NCBI GenBank assembly: GCA_016929595.1
Contig: JAFGIN010000056.1
Coordinates: 1 to 64,000 of the forward strand
Direction of reading: 5' to 3'
Length of the DNA stretch: 64,000 nt
Source: Chitinispirillaceae bacterium
GTDB taxonomy: Bacteria > Fibrobacterota > Chitinivibrionia > Chitinivibrionales > Chitinispirillaceae
Positions 19,071 through 27,742 of the stretch are shown in pieces. The notes under the pieces are model-generated. The model searched no databases and was not told the DNA's origin. It saw only the letters and a program-made list of their open reading frames with translations. Position 1 is the first letter of the stretch. Every line of letters starts with the position of its first letter. The position numbers were made by a program, and so were the translations under genes.

Positions 19071-20723
19071 TTAATAAACCTCATCGATCCACAAATGCAA
19101 CGGTGCCTCTTTACCTGCGCGCACCTCCAGCTCCACATCCTGTGCTGAAAAACACTCCCCGGTAACGTTTAAGTGCGCCCAGTCTCTGAAATCAACATTT
19201 TTGTACCTTGCATTTTTTGATGCTTTGAAATCCGGTGCGTTATAATAGAGCCACTGACCGTCACCGCTTCTGATTCTGAAAGAGAACTTTCCATTCCCTT
19301 TACAATAGAGTCCACTGAGTGTTTTCCCGGATGTTTTCTTTTTCAGATGCACTCTGGCAACCGTTCTGTTTGATTTGATAGCTGGTGTGCTGATACTGAG
19401 ACTGAAAAGTCCCTCTTTTACATCCGTTGAATCACGACGAATCACGACAGCATCAATACAGGCTATCCAGCCATCAGTTGAGTTCTCAAAACAACTATTT
19501 TTTCCCGTCTTTTTATGCAATCGCGATTCAACAGCACGTATTTTTGAGCCATCAGGCCGGGATGAATCAGCTGTAAATGCCCCAATCCTGAATCCGGCAA
19601 CGACCGGAAGATGGTCAGAGTATCCTTTGCCAAGGTGAATTTTCTGATCTTTCACCCATTTAATCTGCCACCGGAATGGTCTTCTGCCTTTGAGTAGCTT
19701 TCCATTCCAGGTGAATGGCGAAAAGCTCTTATCTACATAAGAGATACCCATTGAATCAAGAAGCGTTCCGGGAATCAGTATGTGATCCGGTGTCTGATTA
19801 TTACCTCTGAATACCATACTCATCCGCCTGTTTTCTTCAATATCAATCCAAGGATCGTAATGGTGCAGTGAATTGTAATTTCGTATATCCATCTTTGAGA
19901 TAAATTGAGTTGACGTATTCTGATGAACCGTTGTTCCTAAAATGGTATTAATACCGGTTTTGCCATCCGTATCATTAAGTTTAAATGACGAGAACATCTG
20001 AAACTCATCATAATCGGAATTAAAATCGCCAATGAGTATGTATTCACACTCACAAGGTAACGCTTTAAGTCGTGTGGCAAGTACCTGTGCTGTTTTTAAA
20101 CGATACGATTCTGTTTGTCTTTTTGAAGGCCAGTGGTTTACAAAAACTTTCAGTCTGCGATTACAGATTTCTACATCGGCTTCCAGGATTTCTCTGGTCA
20201 TTAATCTTCCGGGGAGATCGACATGATGAACAAGGATGTTGTGAACAGGAAACTTTGACAAGAGCATCGGACAGGTTGCGGAACGTGTCCGGCCGCATCC
20301 TGATGCGTGATATTTATATAGTACACCATACCGCTGCAGACCCTTTTTTAAATCTACAAGAGCATTTTCATCTTCGATCTCACAGAGCCCGGCGATATCG
20401 GGTTTAAATGCAGAAATGACTTCAGCAATATTGTTGATTTTTATGAGCTGCACCTCGCGGGTCCATGATGAATTTCCTGGAATATATTCAGGATACTCAG
20501 TACCGTCAAACTCAGTATCAAAGCAATTTTCCACATTGTAAAAAGCCACAGTAAAGGAATCTGTTTTACATGGTTTTGTCCTGGGCGCCGCAGCGATGTT
20601 CACATCCAGCATCACCGGAGCATTATCAGCGGGCAATTTTTTACACGAAACAAACAGTAAAAAACAGGGAATGAAAATAGACAATATTTTTAGTATAGGG
20701 GTACACTGGTTATGATTCAACAT
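19071..20723 (-). CDS. Secreted endonuclease/exonuclease/phosphatase-family lipoprotein with C-terminal carbohydrate-binding-like domain
   Basis: I place the start at the ATG at 20723 (550 aa), because it begins a lipoprotein signal (IPCFLLFVSC, Cys near residue 27). The frame is open to 20894 but that would overlap the anti-sigma gene. The central domain shows EEP-fold motifs: FYNVENCFD, LCEIEDENA with the metal-binding Glu, GDFNSDYDE, and the terminal YSDHLPV with the Asp-His pair. Related domains act on nucleic acids, phospholipids or inositol phosphates; the substrate cannot be read here. The last roughly 140 residues form a beta-rich domain resembling CBM or galactose-binding modules (WLYYNAPDFKASKNARYKNV, ending HLWIDEVY). 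It lies 86 bp downstream of the sigma/anti-sigma pair on the same strand, so coregulation is possible. Confidence 0.75.
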   Translation of the reverse strand: MLNHNQCTPILKILSIFIPCFLLFVSCKKLPADNAPVMLDVNIAAAPRTKPCKTDSFTVAFYNVENCFDTEFDGTEYPEYIPGNSSWTREVQLIKINNIAEVISAFKPDIAGLCEIEDENALVDLKKGLQRYGVLYKYHASGCGRTRSATCPMLLSKFPVHNILVHHVDLPGRLMTREILEADVEICNRRLKVFVNHWPSKRQTESYRLKTAQVLATRLKALPCECEYILIGDFNSDYDEFQMFSSFKLNDTDGKTGINTILGTTVHQNTSTQFISKMDIRNYNSLHHYDPWIDIEENRRMSMVFRGNNQTPDHILIPGTLLDSMGISYVDKSFSPFTWNGKLLKGRRPFRWQIKWVKDQKIHLGKGYSDHLPVVAGFRIGAFTADSSRPDGSKIRAVESRLHKKTGKNSCFENSTDGWIACIDAVVIRRDSTDVKEGLFSLSISTPAIKSNRTVARVHLKKKTSGKTLSGLYCKGNGKFSFRIRSGDGQWLYYNAPDFKASKNARYKNVDFRDWAHLNVTGECFSAQDVELEVRAGKEAPLHLWIDEVY

Positions 20724-20809
20724 TTTTTTTCGAACACAATCAACCACATTTATGAGGCAGATGCGCACGGTATTTTTATTTTTAATCTGCAAACCATAAG
20801 CGATCGGTA

Positions 20810-21148
20810 TCATAAAAAGTACGCAAATACAACATAGGAAAGTACCGCTGCAAGCGCTGTAATTATACCGTAAATAAAGGGACGTTTGTACCACTCCAGA
20901 ACAAACATCGGCAATTTCTTTTCCGTGTTTTTATCTTTCATTATAGATAGAATCCGTTCATTAACTGTCGCAGGGATCTCCTCCTCACTATAGGAAACCA
21001 GATCACTTTTAATAGCACGGATTTCATTAACAAGTTCCCTGCAGGAGTCACAATACTGAAGATGACTCTCGATACCGTCACACTTGTCATCAAGCGCACA
21101 AAGGCTGAGAACCTCTTCTGTCGGATGATTGTCAACTGTGTAATTCAT
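20810..21148 (-). CDS. Zinc-finger anti-sigma factor
   Basis: This 112-aa protein has the ZAS motif HLQYCDSC (His-x3-Cys-x2-Cys, residues about 29-36) and one C-terminal transmembrane helix (about 90-111). That is the layout of membrane anti-sigma factors that hold an ECF sigma factor until a signal arrives. Its ATG overlaps the stop of the ECF sigma gene by four bases, so the two are translationally coupled. The signal is unknown. The frame continues normally to its own stop at 20810. Confidence 0.85.
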   Translation of the reverse strand: MNYTVDNHPTEEVLSLCALDDKCDGIESHLQYCDSCRELVNEIRAIKSDLVSYSEEEIPATVNERILSIMKDKNTEKKLPMFVLEWYKRPFIYGIITALAAVLSYVVFAYFL

Positions 21149-21636
21149 ACTTCCCTCTTTGTTAACTGCTCACGTAATTTTTTCAATGCACGGAATGCTT
21201 TCACCCTGACAAGATTTTCTGAGAGTTCAAGCATATCCCCAATTTCCTTATAGGTATACCCTGATTTCAAGTGAAGAAATAGAATACTTTTTTCGATTTC
21301 AGGCAACTCATCAAGCTCTCTCCAGGTAAAGGATGCATCCGGATCGTCTGCAGGTTGATAATACTCTTCAGTGTATTTTGTACGAAACCTGCTGAAACGG
21401 GCACTTTTTCTGAAAAAATCCAGAGATGCATTCCTGGCCACCGTGAATAACCAGCGCTGAGCCTCAATTTCATCCACAGGCACCGAATTGCATTGCCATA
21501 CCTTTATAAATACTGTCTGAAGAATATCGTCTGCTGCAGATTTGTTGTGGGTCAGCCAGATGATAAAATTGTACAGCTTGCGGCCATGGGTGTTATAAAT
21601 TTTTTTGAATTGATGTTCCAGCACGGGGCGCCTCAC
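21145..21636 (-). CDS. ECF-family RNA polymerase sigma factor
   Basis: This 163-aa sigma-70 family factor contains only regions 2 and 4, as in ECF sigma factors. Region 2 includes LYNFIIWLTHNKSAADDILQ and WLFTVARNASLDFFRK. Region 4 is ILFLHLKSGYTYKEIGDML with the helix-turn-helix ENLVRVKAFRALKKLRE. It directs RNA polymerase to a stress- or envelope-responsive regulon, controlled by the overlapping anti-sigma gene. I could not identify a matching autoregulated promoter in the 144 bp upstream. Confidence 0.92.
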   Translation of the reverse strand: MRRPVLEHQFKKIYNTHGRKLYNFIIWLTHNKSAADDILQTVFIKVWQCNSVPVDEIEAQRWLFTVARNASLDFFRKSARFSRFRTKYTEEYYQPADDPDASFTWRELDELPEIEKSILFLHLKSGYTYKEIGDMLELSENLVRVKAFRALKKLREQLTKREV

Positions 21637-21754
21637 TTTTATTTGATTCGTTTGAAGAAATCTACGTTACGAACACAGTAGTTTTCAATCACAACCGTTG
21701 AAATTTTATCTCTCAAGATCCTGCACTGCAATGTAAGGTTTTAAAGTTATGGGA

Positions 21755-21778
21755 AGTACGCATCCGGGATGCGTACTT
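21755..21778 (-). terminator. Hairpin after the TonB-like gene
   Basis: AGTACGCATCC pairs perfectly with GGATGCGTACT two bases beyond the stop codon of the TonB-like gene. The T-run is on the plus-strand side, so termination on the minus strand would be weaker. Confidence 0.6.
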
Positions 21779-21780
21779 TT

Positions 21781-22842
21781 TCAACCGGCTGCAAATACAA
21801 ACGGATACACAATTTCTGTAACATCGCCAGGTTTATCAATTTTTTCAAAACGCCATGCTTTTATTTTTGTAACAACCCTCTGTTCAAGCTCACCATCAGC
21901 CATAGAAGACTCAACGATTTCACAATGAAGGACATTACCGAACTCATCAACTGCGAATTTTACCGTAATTTTACCCTTGAGCCCCGGTTTAAGGTTAAGA
22001 CGGTTGTTGTAAAGATATCTCAGAGCAGGCAGGTTCTGGAATACAACCGCCATTATGCTGTTTCTGCTGCGTCCACCAGCCATGAACGTACCACCACCAC
22101 CAGTCTGAGCATCAAATTTTATTTTGCCTCGCCTCTCTTTAAACCGTAATTCGACCGATTCATAGCTATCGGTAAGTGTCCCGATATCACCGATTCCGCT
22201 TCCATCGTCATCCCCGATTAATCCGTAACCCTTACCGAATCCCAGATTCGAAACACCCCTTCGACCACTGCTGCTGCCGCTACCCTGTTTCAATCCGCCA
22301 AGCCCGCTCAGAGCGGCATCGATGGTCTCCGCAAAACCACCTTTACCTGCAATATCGCCAAATGCGGCATCCACACCTTTTATTTTCTGCTGACTCATCA
22401 TTGCAAATATCCCTGCTTTTGCCACCCTCTCTTTTGGAGAACCGGCTGCTCTTCCGGAGGGTCTTGCATCTCCTCTGGTAACCCGTGGGGTACGCAGAGA
22501 CCTCTTCTCCGCTGTTGCGGGCACGACATTTGTTGTAGGTGGTTTTGGCCGTTCAATTACATCCGGTACAACAACTGCTCTTGCGTCCCGCACCCCGGGT
22601 TCAAGAAAATCGGGGCACACCGCTTTTGCCATCTCCATTTTACAATTACTAAGCAGATATCCGGCGATCAAAGCTGAAACAAGGCAAACACCTTCAATTC
22701 TGCCAGTTAACGTATGACGATCGGCTTTGAAAATATCACCCCGCGCTTTTAAACGATCGATAAATTCTGATAAACTTAAAATGCGACCCGCCTGTTCTAT
22801 CTCTTCATCGTATAGATTGTTTGCAGCAATTGTATATCCCAT
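21781..22842 (-). CDS. TonB-like envelope protein with AgmX/PglI C-terminal domain
   Basis: This 353-aa protein has a single membrane segment near residues 52-68 (GVCLVSALIAGYLLS), a long low-complexity periplasmic part rich in Gly, Ser and basic residues (GGLKQGSGSSSGRRG), and a C-terminal domain matching the AgmX/PglI TonB-like pattern: ALRYLYNNRLNLKPGLKGK, VKFAVDEFGNVLHCEIVESS and KAWRFEKIDKPG ending in YPFVFAAG. Such proteins are thought to span the periplasm and transmit energy or form envelope complexes with ExbBD-like motors. No exbB or exbD lies here. GGAGG precedes the ATG at good spacing. The gene is monocistronic as far as the window shows. Confidence 0.75.
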   Translation of the reverse strand: MGYTIAANNLYDEEIEQAGRILSLSEFIDRLKARGDIFKADRHTLTGRIEGVCLVSALIAGYLLSNCKMEMAKAVCPDFLEPGVRDARAVVVPDVIERPKPPTTNVVPATAEKRSLRTPRVTRGDARPSGRAAGSPKERVAKAGIFAMMSQQKIKGVDAAFGDIAGKGGFAETIDAALSGLGGLKQGSGSSSGRRGVSNLGFGKGYGLIGDDDGSGIGDIGTLTDSYESVELRFKERRGKIKFDAQTGGGGTFMAGGRSRNSIMAVVFQNLPALRYLYNNRLNLKPGLKGKITVKFAVDEFGNVLHCEIVESSMADGELEQRVVTKIKAWRFEKIDKPGDVTEIVYPFVFAAG

Positions 22843-23252
22843 AGATTACCTCCGGCCAACGTTTCTGAATTTTGTTTTCTTCTACGATTCTAACTTGCGG
22901 CCGCATGTCAGCATCCAATAAAACAAACGTGCCCGGAACTGCATTTGTTACACCCGCAAACAAATTACTTTGGGGACTTTATTAACCTGATCAGGATAAT
23001 TTGAACAGATTTTGAATAGCTGATAAACGATATATTATTATATCACGCTCCGTATAACATTGATTATTAAACCTGCAATTATGAAAGCTTTGGCTATATT
23101 AGACACATAAACGGGGAGAGCAATAGTCTCAAATTAGAGTTATTGGACAATTGTGTCTGCCTGAAATATATTTCATAACTAAAACTTCGTTGAGTAAATT
23201 TCAAATTAACCGTTTTAATCACATCAATTTTTTAAGGAAAGGGGAAATTGAT
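22843..23252. other. Divergent intergenic region with no recognised element
   Basis: This 410-bp region separates the TonB-like gene and the sugar porter and must hold both promoters. The frame upstream of the porter is open from 23151 but lacks coding character and membrane content. The ribosome-binding site AAGGAAAGGGG at about 23235-23245 defines the porter start. Confidence 0.4.
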
Positions 23253-24683
23253 ATGTCCGCATCCTCACAGAAAAGTGCTAATCCGGCCATACCCGATGAT
23301 GCACATAATTTTGGATTTATCGTCCTGATTACCATGGTGGCAACTGTCGGTGGCTTTTTATTTGGATTTGATTCCGGTGTTATCAACGGAACTGTCGACG
23401 GACTGAAACAGGCATTCAATTCAGACAGTGTTGTCACAGGGTTTAATGTGGCATCAATGCTTCTTGGTTGTGCTGTTGGTGCTTTTTTAGCTGGTAACCT
23501 CGCCGATAAATTTGGACGTCGCACCATTCTTATCATTTCTTCAGTCTTATTTGCAATCAGTGCCTGGGGATCAGGAATTGCTCACGGTTCTGGTGAATTT
23601 ATTATTTACCGTCTTATTGGTGGTTTTTCTGTTGGTGCCGCATCAGTTCTTGCTCCGGCATATATTTCAGAAGTAGCACCGGCGAGATTACGCGGAACGC
23701 TTTCATCAATTCAGCAGATCGCAATTATCACAGGGCTTTTTGCTGCATTCCTTTCAAATTACTTCATCGCCCGTATGGCTGGCGGCTCTATCAAGCCCTG
23801 GCTGCTTGGTTTTGAGGCATGGCGCTGGATGTTCTGGATGGAACTTATTTTCAACGTTTTATTCTTTTTTGCCCTCCTTCTTATTCCCGAAAGCCCACGA
23901 TATCTCGTTGCTGCAGGAAAGAAAGAAAAAGCACTTGGTGTTCTCAAAAAACTTATGGGTAATCATGCAGAAGCAAAATATAAAGATATCAGTGAAACTA
24001 TCGCAACTGACCACCGTCCAAGCTTAAAAGACCTTCTCAATCCCAAAGGTGGTGTACGCCCTATCGTATGGCTGGGTATTGGACTGGCTGCATTCCAGCA
24101 GTTTACCGGTATCAATATTATTTTCTATTATGGCGCAATTCTCTGGCAGTCGGCAGGATTCACAGAACAGCATTCTCTTTTGATCAATGTTATCAGCAGC
24201 GCACTCAGCATTGTTGCCTGTTTTATTGCGACATTCTCGATCGATAAAATTGGACGTAAGCCAATGCTTCTTATTGGTTCAGTCGGTATGGCGGTTACTC
24301 TTGGTGTCATGTCGCTTATATTCTGGACATCAGCACAGGCAGCAGGTGGCAGCCTTACACTTAAAGGGATTGCCGGTCCGATAGCACTTGTCGCAGGAAA
24401 CCTCTTTGTAATGTTCTTTAACTTCTCATGGGGTCCTGTAATGTGGGTTATGCTTGGTGAGATGTTCCCCAATCAGATGCGTGGAAGCGGTCTTGCTGTA
24501 AGCGGGTTGTCTCAGTGGGTGGCCAACTTTGCTATCACCATGACATTCCCGATCATGCTCTCAGGCATCGGCCTTGGTCCATCATACGGTATCTATGCTA
24601 TCTTTGCAGTTCTCTCATTCATCTTTGTTTCAAAGCTTGCTCATGAGACCAAAGGTATCGAACTCGAAAAAATGGTTGGTTAA
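23253..24683 (+). CDS. Sugar porter (MFS, sugar/H+ symporter family)
   Basis: This is a 476-aa twelve-helix transporter of the MFS sugar porter family (XylE/GLUT-like), likely taking up a monosaccharide with protons. Family motifs are all present: GGFLFGFDSGVING in helix 1, GNLADKFGRRT after helix 2, RLRGTLSSIQQ, PESPRYLVAAG before the central loop, FQQFTGINIIFYYG in helix 7, DKIGRKPMLL after helix 8 and ETKG near the end. The start is set at 23253 by the strong Shine-Dalgarno sequence; the open frame to 23151 adds 34 residues unlike this family. A perfect terminator follows 28 bp after the stop, so it is a single-gene unit. The sugar specificity cannot be assigned. Confidence 0.93.
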   Translation: MSASSQKSANPAIPDDAHNFGFIVLITMVATVGGFLFGFDSGVINGTVDGLKQAFNSDSVVTGFNVASMLLGCAVGAFLAGNLADKFGRRTILIISSVLFAISAWGSGIAHGSGEFIIYRLIGGFSVGAASVLAPAYISEVAPARLRGTLSSIQQIAIITGLFAAFLSNYFIARMAGGSIKPWLLGFEAWRWMFWMELIFNVLFFFALLLIPESPRYLVAAGKKEKALGVLKKLMGNHAEAKYKDISETIATDHRPSLKDLLNPKGGVRPIVWLGIGLAAFQQFTGINIIFYYGAILWQSAGFTEQHSLLINVISSALSIVACFIATFSIDKIGRKPMLLIGSVGMAVTLGVMSLIFWTSAQAAGGSLTLKGIAGPIALVAGNLFVMFFNFSWGPVMWVMLGEMFPNQMRGSGLAVSGLSQWVANFAITMTFPIMLSGIGLGPSYGIYAIFAVLSFIFVSKLAHETKGIELEKMVG

Positions 24684-24710
24684 GAAACCTCTTCTCCGAT
24701 TTTTATTCGT

Positions 24711-24740
24711 AAAAAAGGCCTGCTATGCAGGCCTTTTTTT
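24711..24740 (+). terminator. Intrinsic terminator of the sugar porter gene
   Basis: AAAAAAGGCCTGC-tat-GCAGGCCTTTTTTT is a perfect seven-base GC stem flanked by A and T runs. It can act in both directions. Confidence 0.95.
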
Positions 24741-24829
24741 ACGCCCGCCGTTCTATTGCCAAACAACAAGGTTGTAAATTTTTCCGACAAATTTTGTTTT
24801 TTCTTACAATTCATAAAACCCCTTTTAAT

Positions 24830-25198
24830 GTGAGAATTAATTGTCAAAGCAAGTTAATCAATAATTATGCCAGTTTTTGTGGTAATCATTTCATAGCACT
24901 GAACGTCGGCTGGGCTGAGGATTCAGGGTTAAGTCTTGCTCAATCTTATAAAGATATTTTTCCTGATTCATGGGAATCATTCGCAGGCTCGTTATTGGGA
25001 CATAGTAGTCTTAGCGTTTCATACGAGAATGTTTCGCATATCACATTTGCTGCTAAAATGGACAATCACTCAGAATTTACACTTAAAGGCATTGAAGTTT
25101 CTTCAGCTGAACAGGTACCTGAACCAGGCATGATCTCTCTGCTTGGCTTTGGCGTTCTGGCTTTTTCTGGTGTTAGTTTCTTCCGCAGAAAAAAATAA
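24830..25198 (+). pseudogene. 5'-truncated PEP-CTERM protein remnant
   Basis: The C-terminus EQVPEPGMISLLGFGVL followed by a hydrophobic stretch and RRKK is a textbook PEP-CTERM sorting signal, recognised in other bacteria by exosortase. The upstream part (about 95 residues) looks like an extracellular beta-rich body. No signal peptide precedes it: the open frame runs back into the terminator of the porter gene, and the only candidate starts (an ATG inside the terminator, a GTG at 24830) have no Shine-Dalgarno sequence. I therefore read it as the 3' end of a decayed gene. It is followed after 11 bp by a MITE/REP-like element. No exosortase or other PEP-CTERM gene is in the window. Confidence 0.6.
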
Positions 25199-25209
25199 GC
25201 TGTTTAATA

Positions 25210-25365
25210 CTACAACGTTAGAATTACTAATCCGATCGTCGAGCGGAACGCTGCGTTGAGCGTAGTCGAAATGTCGAGACGACTGCATTTTACGCAAATC
25301 TCGCTTGTCATTTCGACTCCGCTCAATGACCGGAAGTGTGCAATTTCGGTATTCTAACGTTGTAG
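25210..25365. mobile_element. MITE/REP-like element with 15-bp perfect terminal inverted repeats
   Basis: CTACAACGTTAGAAT at 25210-25224 is perfectly inverted at 25351-25365. Inside, GCGTTGAGCGTAGTCGAAATG (25253-25273) pairs with the complement of 25309-25330, giving a second long imperfect stem. The inner arm belongs to a repeat sequence class (TTGAGCG-AGTCGAAATG) that I recall from intergenic regions of many bacteria. It codes for nothing convincing. Confidence 0.75.
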
Positions 25366-25390
25366 AATTAATTAAAAACAACTTTTATTT

Positions 25391-25420
25391 AATAGTTTCC
25401 TTCGGGAAGCTATTTTTTTT
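25391..25420 (+). terminator. Intrinsic terminator with a TTCG tetraloop
   Basis: AATAGTTTCC-TTCG-GGAAGCTATT followed by seven more Ts. The stable UUCG loop and T-tail make it a strong terminator, located after the repeat element and probably belonging originally to the PEP-CTERM gene. Confidence 0.85.
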
Positions 25421-25596
25421 CACCAACCTTTAAACCTTCGGGATTCTCCGTCGTCACCTGCTGCGGTTTTCAGATTTAACCGTGTCATTAGGATAACACA
25501 AAAGCTTTTTCCCCTGAAAGGTAATCTGTTCGAACAAATACCAACTCATCCTTTCCACAATTACCCGCTCCCTGAATTATTTTATTACCCTGAACT

Positions 25597-27516
25597 ATGA
25601 TTACGTTAGAAAACATCTCAAAGCAGTACGGCAGCAAAGTACTTTTCGACCAGGTAACTCTGTCGTTTCATGAAAACCAGCGCACCGGACTGATCGGCTG
25701 CAACGGATCAGGAAAAACCACCATTTTACGAATACTGAGCGGTGTAGAACAGCTCGACAAAGGAACCATCCACTTTCCATCAGGGATGTCGATCGGCTAT
25801 CTCCCTCAGGAGGTTGAAATTCTTGATCACATGACACCTATGGAAATTGTGCTGGAACCGTTTGCGCATATTCTCAACTTTGAAGAAAAACTCCAATCGA
25901 TGTCGGAAACATCAGACCCGGAGTCCCTGGAGAAGGCGCTGAAAAAAATCGATGCACTCTATGATGCAATGCACTTTCATGATGGGTTTTCGTTGGGCTC
26001 CCGTGCTGAAGCAATTCTGGCCGGCTTAGGGGTTCCCAAAGATAACTGGAACAAACCGGTAAAGCTCCTGAGCGGTGGATACCGGATGCGTACCGTACTT
26101 GGACGTCTACTGCTTACCGCTCCCGGTTTTCTACTTCTCGATGAGCCGACAAACCACCTTGATATGGACTCACTGGTCTGGCTTGAAAAGTTTCTGGAAC
26201 GTTACAAGGGCGGCATGCTCATTGTGAGCCATGATCGCGATTTTCTCAATCGGATTACAACCTATACCGCAGAGATCAGCGGCGAAACAATACTGCAACT
26301 AAAAGGGAATTACGATCAGTTTCAACTGCTCAAGGAAGAGTTGCGGGAGAATGAGCTCAACAGGGCAAAAAACCTCGAAACCAAAATCGCTCAGACTGAA
26401 CGTTTTGTGGAACGATTCAAAGCAAAGGCTACAAAAGCAACACAAGCTCAGTCGCGGGCAAAACTGCTTGAAAAATTAAGAGCCGAACTTCCAGTGATTA
26501 TCCAGGATGGAAAAACAATTCATTTTTCGTTCCCCGCTCCTCCGATGTCCGGAACCGTACCGCTTCAACTGTCAAAAGTAACTGCAGGATATGGTGAAAA
26601 CAACGTTTTTTCGAATCTATCTCTCACAGTCAACCGTGGAGACAAAATTGCGATTGTTGGTCCCAATGGTGCCGGTAAATCAACACTATTGAAACTGGTA
26701 ACAGGAATGCTTGTACCAAAATCCGGTGACCTTACTATTGGCCACAAAACCACAGTGCGCTATTTCGGCCAGCACCAGCTCGAGCAGCTTGACATATCAA
26801 AAACGCTCTATGAAACAGTCCGTGCAGAATCGGTGAGAACTGAAACCACTTTTGTACGAAATATCCTGGGTGCGTTTCTGTTCAGCGGCGATTCGGTTGA
26901 CAAAAAGGTTGAGGTTTGCTCCGGTGGCGAAAAAGCTCGCCTGGTTCTTGCTACAATACTTGCCAACCCCGGAAATCTGCTACTCCTTGATGAGCCGACG
27001 AACCACCTTGACATACAATCAATAGAAATGCTCGCCGAAGCAATGGCGGAATTCAAGGGTACCATCCTGTTTGTCTCCCATGATGAATACTTTATTTCGC
27101 AAATCGCTACGCGTATCATTGAAATACGCCCCGGATCGGTACGCGATTTCCCGGGGTCGTTAGCTGATTATCGTACCTATGTCGAGATGATGTTTCCCGA
27201 TGAAAAACAGGATACTCCCCTTCAGGCAAAAGCTACGGCAGCGGCTGGATCTGTATCAAATAAAGAGAAAAAAATTGCTGAACGGGAGCAGCGTAAAAAA
27301 GTGACCCGTCAGATCGAAAAAATAGAACGCGAAATCGTCGTGCATGAGAACACACTGTCCGATCTTCGCACAAAGCTCAACGACCCGGCAAATTCAACTA
27401 ACTTTGAGTTACTGCATTCACTCTCCCGGGAAATCACTAGTGAAGAGTGTGTGCTCAATAAATTGATGAAAGACTGGGAAGTTCTTCAAGATGAACTCTC
27501 GCAACCGGAGCCCTGA
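25597..27516 (+). CDS. ABC-F family ribosome-associated ATPase (YdiF/Uup-type)
   Basis: This 639-aa protein has two ABC domains in tandem and no membrane segments, as in ABC-F translation factors. Domain 1 has Walker A GCNGSGKTT (34-42), signature LSGGYRMR and Walker B LLLDEPTNHLD. An inter-domain linker rich in charged residues follows (about 240-310). Domain 2 has Walker A GPNGAGKST (about 354), signature CSGGEKARL and LLLDEPTNHLD. The C-terminal roughly 90 residues form a coiled coil (REQRKKVTRQIEKIEREIVVHE) like those of Uup and YdiF. ABC-F proteins bind the ribosomal E site and relieve stalled states. The terminal coiled coil suggests a housekeeping role rather than drug resistance, but this cannot be proven here. 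Confidence 0.9.
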   Translation: MITLENISKQYGSKVLFDQVTLSFHENQRTGLIGCNGSGKTTILRILSGVEQLDKGTIHFPSGMSIGYLPQEVEILDHMTPMEIVLEPFAHILNFEEKLQSMSETSDPESLEKALKKIDALYDAMHFHDGFSLGSRAEAILAGLGVPKDNWNKPVKLLSGGYRMRTVLGRLLLTAPGFLLLDEPTNHLDMDSLVWLEKFLERYKGGMLIVSHDRDFLNRITTYTAEISGETILQLKGNYDQFQLLKEELRENELNRAKNLETKIAQTERFVERFKAKATKATQAQSRAKLLEKLRAELPVIIQDGKTIHFSFPAPPMSGTVPLQLSKVTAGYGENNVFSNLSLTVNRGDKIAIVGPNGAGKSTLLKLVTGMLVPKSGDLTIGHKTTVRYFGQHQLEQLDISKTLYETVRAESVRTETTFVRNILGAFLFSGDSVDKKVEVCSGGEKARLVLATILANPGNLLLLDEPTNHLDIQSIEMLAEAMAEFKGTILFVSHDEYFISQIATRIIEIRPGSVRDFPGSLADYRTYVEMMFPDEKQDTPLQAKATAAAGSVSNKEKKIAEREQRKKVTRQIEKIEREIVVHENTLSDLRTKLNDPANSTNFELLHSLSREITSEECVLNKLMKDWEVLQDELSQPEP

Positions 27517-27742
27517 GTTCGACTGTTATTCTAATTTATGTACCTGTAAGAGGGGAAATTTAATATATTCAGTGTCTATTGAAAGAATTACCCTGCACTC
27601 TCAACAGATGTCAGGACAAAAAACAATTAATTAAGCAGACTTCCAGTGCAGAAGACGAAAAAAAATTTCTAACGATAATGGTGGAATTTCATTCCTGCAG
27701 TGGAATTGAACTTAGTGTTGATTGATGAAAGGTGTTTAGCAG

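Noticed and set aside
18896-19138. Minus-strand frame with Pro-Gln and Ser-Gln repeats
   Set aside because: The repeats are the translation of the hexanucleotide array; the frame overlaps the end of a real gene and has no start signal.
20724-20894. N-terminal extension of the EEP-type lipoprotein
   Set aside because: It overlaps the anti-sigma gene and would bury the lipoprotein signal inside the protein.
25103-25381. Minus-strand frame of 92 codons (ERSRNDKRDLRKM... type)
   Set aside because: It is the translation of the REP-like hairpin, a known type of spurious protein, and lacks a ribosome-binding site.
25597-27516. ABC-F protein as an antibiotic-resistance determinant
   Set aside because: Full C-terminal coiled coil and isolated context fit housekeeping YdiF/Uup-type factors; no evidence of a resistance-type linker could be read.
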